Shown piece by piece: positions 6,222-8,926 of a DNA stretch of 8,926 nt (position 1 is its first letter; every line of letters starts with the position of its first letter). Origin of the DNA: DASYUM01 sp036001225 (GTDB lineage Bacteria; Methylomirabilota; Methylomirabilia; Rokubacteriales; DASRDR01); assembly GCA_036001225.1 (NCBI GenBank), contig DASYUM010000165.1, forward strand, positions 1-8,926. Reading direction: 5' to 3'. A program made the translations under genes and the position numbers. The notes under the pieces were generated by a model. That model saw only the letters and a list, made by a program, of their open reading frames with translations, searched no databases and was not told where the DNA came from.

Positions 6222-7244
6222 CTAGAACTGGGAAAGGAAGCGGACATCGTTCTCGTAGAAGAGCCGGATGTCGTCGATGCCGTATTTCAGCATGGCCACC
6301 CGCTCCACGCCCATGCCGAAGGCCCAGCCGGTGACCGCCTCGGGATCGTAGCCCACCGTCCGGAGTACCTGGGGATGGACCATGCCCGAGCCCAGGATCT
6401 CCAGCCAGCCCGAGCCCTTGCAGAGCCGGCAGCCGGCGCCCTTGCAGACGAAGCAGAGCACGTCCACCTCGGCGGACGGCTCGGTGAATGGGAAGAACGA
6501 GGGCCGGAAGCGGATGCGACTGTCCGGCCCGAACAGCTCACGGGCGAACAGCTCTAGCGTGCCCCGAAGGTCCCCCATCGAGATGTCGCGGTCCACCGCC
6601 AGGCCCTCGACTTGGTGGAAGACCGGCGAGTGCGTCATGTCGAGGGCGTCCCGCCGGTAGACCCGGCCCGGCACGATGATGCGCACGGGCAGCTGCTGCC
6701 GCTCCATGGTGCGGATCTGCATCGGCGAGGTATGAGTGCGCAGCAGGACCTCGTCGCCGACGTAGAAGGTGTCCTGCATGTCCCGCGCCGGGTGGTCCTT
6801 GGGGATGTTGAGGGCCTCGAAGTTGTAATAGTCCAGCTCGACCTCGGGCCCCTCCACCACCGCGAAGCCGAGGCCGACGAAGACGTCGATGATCTCGTCG
6901 AGGACCCGCGAGAGCGGGTGAAGCGCCCCCGGGACGACACGCCGGCCGGGCAGGGTGAGGTCCACGCGGTCGGCGGCGAGGCGGGCCCGGCGCTCGGCTC
7001 CCTCCAACGCGGCGAGCCGCCGGGCCAGCGCGGCCTCGATCTCGCTCTTGGCTTCGTTGGCCTCGCGCCCGACCGCCGGCCGCTCGGCGGCCGGGAGCGA
7101 TGGCATGGACCGCAGCAACTGGGTGACCAGACCCTTCTTGCCGAGGTACTTCACGCGGACCTGCTCGAGGTCCTGGCTGGTGGCGGCGCGCTCCAGTTCT
7201 TCGGTCGCGCCCTTCACGATCGCGCGGATACGCTCGTCCGGCAT
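6222..7244 (-). CDS. pheS: Phenylalanyl-tRNA synthetase alpha subunit
   Basis: This is the catalytic subunit that activates phenylalanine and charges tRNA(Phe). The 340-aa length is normal. An N-terminal coiled-coil arm (about 1-90), which contacts tRNA, contains VKYLGKKGLVTQLLR (31-45). The class II core follows: HPL (109-111), LRTHTSPMQIRTM (168-180), FHQVEGL (209-215), RPSFFPFTEPSAEVD (247-261), GSGMVHPQVL (285-294) and the final GWAFGMGVERVAMLKYG (306-322). A four-cysteine loop, C264, C267, C272 and C275, interrupts the core in a CxxC-x4-CxxC pattern that could bind zinc. Similar loops occur in some bacterial PheS proteins. The start is ATG 7244-7242. It opens the minus-strand cluster, with a candidate promoter leaving only a very short leader. 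I see no T-box or leader peptide. Confidence 0.97.
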   Translation of the reverse strand: MPDERIRAIVKGATEELERAATSQDLEQVRVKYLGKKGLVTQLLRSMPSLPAAERPAVGREANEAKSEIEAALARRLAALEGAERRARLAADRVDLTLPGRRVVPGALHPLSRVLDEIIDVFVGLGFAVVEGPEVELDYYNFEALNIPKDHPARDMQDTFYVGDEVLLRTHTSPMQIRTMERQQLPVRIIVPGRVYRRDALDMTHSPVFHQVEGLAVDRDISMGDLRGTLELFARELFGPDSRIRFRPSFFPFTEPSAEVDVLCFVCKGAGCRLCKGSGWLEILGSGMVHPQVLRTVGYDPEAVTGWAFGMGVERVAMLKYGIDDIRLFYENDVRFLSQF

Positions 7245-7262
7245 GGCTCGGCTCGCCGGCTC

Positions 7263-7291
7263 ATTCTACCGGAACGCTGAATGCGCGAAAA
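7263..7291 (-). promoter_or_regulatory. Candidate promoter of the pheS operon
   Basis: On the minus strand TAGAAT (7268-7263) matches the -10 consensus at 5 of 6 positions. With 17-bp spacing the -35 is TTTTCG (7291-7286), a poor 3-of-6 match. The start of transcription would fall near 7256, leaving about 12 nt before the pheS ATG. The leader would be too short for attenuation, so any control would act at initiation. Confidence rests on the -10 box only. Confidence 0.45.
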
Positions 7292-7322
7292 GTACGCCGT
7301 GGCCCTGCGTTCGCCGCTCCGG

Positions 7323-7352
7323 CTGGCAACGCGGCGCGAGTTGACCTATTCT
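7323..7352 (+). promoter_or_regulatory. Weak candidate promoter of the amino-acid transporter
   Basis: In the 164-bp divergent region, CTGGCA (7323-7328) and TATTCT (7347-7352) are spaced by 18 bp on the plus strand. Transcription would begin near 7359, about 50 nt before the ATG at 7409. A TTGACC at 7341-7346 could be an alternative -35 box, but nothing like a -10 lies 17 bp after it. No clear operator palindrome was found. Confidence 0.3.
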
Positions 7353-7408
7353 GGCCGGGCCGGCGCACGGGCGCCGCCGCGCCTTCCACACCCACGGAGG
7401 AGGCCGAC

Positions 7409-8287
7409 ATGGCAACGTCGGGGGACCGTCGTGATCTGCTCAAGCTGAGTGGCCTGGGGCTGGCGGCGGGGGTCGCCGCCGCCGGCAGCGTCCTGACGCC
7501 GCGCCAGGCCTACGCCCAGGCCCGCTCCGACAGCCTGCTGCGGAGCGTGCTCGACCGGGGCCGGCTGATCGTCGGGACCGGGAGCACGAACGCGCCCTGG
7601 CACTTCGAGGACGACAAGGGACAGCTCACGGGCATGGACATCACCATGGCCCGGATCCTGGCCAAGGGGCTCTTCGATGACGAGAAGAAGGTCGAGTTCG
7701 TCAAGCAGGACCCGGCCGCGCGCATCCCCAACATCACGACCGGCAAGGTGGACATCGTGATCCAGTTCATGACCATCTCGCCGGCGCGGGCCCAGCTGGT
7801 CGCGTTCTCGCGGCCGTACTACGTCGAGGGGGCGGCGCTCCTGACCACGCCCCGGTCGAAGCACAAGACCTACAAGCAGCTCCTGGCCGCCGGAAAGACG
7901 GTGAAGGCCTCCGTCCTCCAGAACGTCGACGCCGACAAGCTCGTCCACAAGGCCTTGCCGCAAGCCCAGGTGATGCAGCTCGACACCCAGGCCAACGTCA
8001 TCCAGGCCCTCGACTCCGGGCGCGCGGACGCGGCGGTGGTCGACCTGTCGACCGTCCGCTGGCTGGTCAAGCGGGACCCGTCGAAGTACGTGGACGCCGG
8101 GCACGGCTACCAGTCGATGCTCTACGGCGCGGCCATGCGGCAGGGCGATCTCGACTGGCTCCAGTGGGTCAACACGACCTTCACGGTGGCCATATTCGGG
8201 CACCAGAACGAGATCTACGACGCCGCCCTCGACGAGTTCTTCGGCGTGAAGCCGCCCGAGCGGAAGCCGGGCTTTCCTCCGATCTGA
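7409..8287 (+). CDS. Tat-exported amino-acid ABC transporter substrate-binding protein
   Basis: This 292-aa periplasmic binding protein belongs to the SBP_bac_3 family (glutamine/histidine/general amino-acid type). Residues 1-37 form a signal with a twin-arginine motif, DRRDLLK (6-12), a hydrophobic core (about 13-29) and a likely cleavage site after AYA (34-36). The mature protein starts with VLDRGRLIVGTGSTNAPWHF and FEDDKGQLTGMDITMARILAK, both typical of the first lobe. The ligand-binding signature GKVDIVIQFMTISPARAQ (112-129) includes R127, expected to bind the substrate carboxylate. FSRPYY (133-138) follows, and VVDLS (210-214) supplies D212 for the amino group. The substrate cannot be named. 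The ATG at 7409 has GGAGGAGG just upstream. The permease gene follows after 46 nt, so the two form an operon divergent from pheS. Confidence 0.92.
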   Translation: MATSGDRRDLLKLSGLGLAAGVAAAGSVLTPRQAYAQARSDSLLRSVLDRGRLIVGTGSTNAPWHFEDDKGQLTGMDITMARILAKGLFDDEKKVEFVKQDPAARIPNITTGKVDIVIQFMTISPARAQLVAFSRPYYVEGAALLTTPRSKHKTYKQLLAAGKTVKASVLQNVDADKLVHKALPQAQVMQLDTQANVIQALDSGRADAAVVDLSTVRWLVKRDPSKYVDAGHGYQSMLYGAAMRQGDLDWLQWVNTTFTVAIFGHQNEIYDAALDEFFGVKPPERKPGFPPI

Positions 8288-8333
8288 GTCGGGCGGCGCG
8301 CGGGCGACGGGCCGAGGCTCGGGACGAGGGCGA

Positions 8334-8926
8334 GTGTCCTACCACTTCAACTTCACCTACGTCTGGCGGCACTTCGATCGCCTGGCCTGGGGGCTTCTGC
8401 TCTCGCTCGAGCTCGCCCTCGCCTCGATCCTGATCGGGATGGTCATCGGGCTCGGGCTGGCCCTCGCCTACACGGGCGGCGGCCGCGTGGTGCGAGCGGC
8501 GGTCGCGGCCTACGTCGAGTTCATCCGGAACGTCCCCCTGCTGCTGCTCGTCTATCTCGTCTTCTACGGCATCCCGAGCGTGGGCGGCTTCGCCTACGAC
8601 GCGACCACCAGCTTCGTCCTCACCCTCTCGGTCTACGCCGGCGCCTACCTGGTGGAGGTCTTCCGGGCCGGCCTGGACGCCGTGCCCCGGGGGCTCCTCG
8701 ACGCCGGCAAGGCCGTCGGCCTGACGCCCTGGCAACGCCTCGTCCACGTCCGGCTGCCCACGATGTTCCGCGTCGTGCTGCCGTCCCTCTCCAACGCCTA
8801 CATCTCGCTCTTCAAGGACACCTCGCTGGCCTCGGTGATCGCGGTCCCCGAGCTGACCTACGGCGCCCAGTGGATCAAGACCAACTCCTTCCGGGTGATC
8901 GAGGTGTGGGCGGTGGTGACGCCGAT
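8334..8926 (+). CDS. Polar amino-acid ABC transporter permease, 3' end cut off
   Basis: This is the inner-membrane subunit of an amino-acid uptake transporter, HisM/GlnP type. The 197 codons present show membrane segments at about residues 18-46, 66-82, 93-112 and 144-172. The family signature FIRNVPLLLLVYLVFYGIP lies at 63-81. The cytoplasmic EAA loop, which docks the ATPase, reads LLDAGKAVGLTPWQRLVHVRLP (121-142); D and G replace the usual E and second A of EAA. KDTSLASVIAVPELTYG (161-177) is also typical. The start is GTG 8334-8336, with a GAGGG about 5 nt upstream. It has no competing upstream start after the binding-protein stop. The frame is open to the window edge, so perhaps 20-30 residues are missing. 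A second permease or an ATPase gene is expected next but is not visible. Confidence 0.93.
   Translation, partial: MSYHFNFTYVWRHFDRLAWGLLLSLELALASILIGMVIGLGLALAYTGGGRVVRAAVAAYVEFIRNVPLLLLVYLVFYGIPSVGGFAYDATTSFVLTLSVYAGAYLVEVFRAGLDAVPRGLLDAGKAVGLTPWQRLVHVRLPTMFRVVLPSLSNAYISLFKDTSLASVIAVPELTYGAQWIKTNSFRVIEVWAVVTP

Noticed and set aside
3783..6557. A 924-codon open frame on the plus strand opposite pheT and pheS
   Set aside because: It is a mirror of two certain genes. In 70% GC DNA the antisense frame is often free of stops. Its translation is rich in Arg, Gly, His, Asp and Pro, without family motifs or a ribosome-binding site.
7245..7408. Possible T-box or attenuator leader before pheS
   Set aside because: The likely promoter leaves only about 12 nt of leader, and I found no Phe-rich leader peptide, T-box motif or terminator stem.
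7346..8203. A 285-codon minus-strand frame opposite the binding protein
   Set aside because: It is an antisense shadow. The plus-strand frame has a Tat signal, SBP_bac_3 motifs and a good ribosome-binding site.
8181..8747. A minus-strand frame opposite the permease
   Set aside because: The plus strand encodes a clear HisM-type permease from a GTG start, and the minus frame is low-complexity without motifs.

Overview
This is a high-GC (about 70%) bacterial chromosome segment. One long minus-strand housekeeping cluster fills most of it, and a divergent plus-strand amino-acid ABC transporter starts near position 7409. Reading along the minus strand from about 7250 down to 1, the order is pheS, pheT, a small ZapB-like coiled-coil gene, zapA, a 6S RNA gene (ssrS, no protein), rny (RNase Y), a ymdB-type phosphodiesterase and the first codons of folD. 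The zapA-6S RNA neighbourhood and the rny-ymdB pair are both known conserved arrangements. GC content, gene order, the polar amino-acid transporter with a Tat-type signal and the GC-rich intergenic hairpins suggest an uncultivated soil or subsurface lineage, for example Candidatus Rokubacteria/Methylomirabilota or a deltaproteobacterium-like group. This placement is inference; no rRNA is present to prove it.

Region by region: 1-84 is the 5' end of folD. 85-222 is a gap with two perfect hairpins and two G7 runs on the transcribed strand. 223-1014 is ymdB. 1040-2626 is rny. 2627-3163 (537 bases without a protein gene) holds the rny promoter (TTGACT, 17 bp, TAATAT), three compact hairpins, a rho-independent terminator and a 6S RNA of about 183 nt, whose promoter overlaps the zapA stop codon. 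3164-3457 is zapA, 3500-3784 zapB-like, 3786-6206 pheT and 6222-7244 pheS. 7245-7408 is the divergent promoter region. 7409-8287 is a periplasmic amino-acid-binding protein, and 8334-8926 is its membrane permease, cut by the window edge.

The minus-strand genes form a growth-related set: tRNA(Phe) charging (PheS/PheT), Z-ring assembly (ZapA and a ZapB-like partner), growth-phase control of RNA polymerase (6S RNA), mRNA decay (RNase Y), a nucleotide or RNA phosphodiesterase (YmdB) and one-carbon metabolism (FolD). Junctions from pheS through zapA are tight (15, 1 and 42 nt), so that part is probably one operon. The 6S RNA and rny have recognisable promoters of their own.

I saw no mobile element, CRISPR array, tRNA or rRNA, and no clearly new protein system. 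The most rewarding parts are non-coding: the 6S RNA with its competing helices, the run of four hairpins behind it, the structured folD leader, and a possible CTG start for rny.
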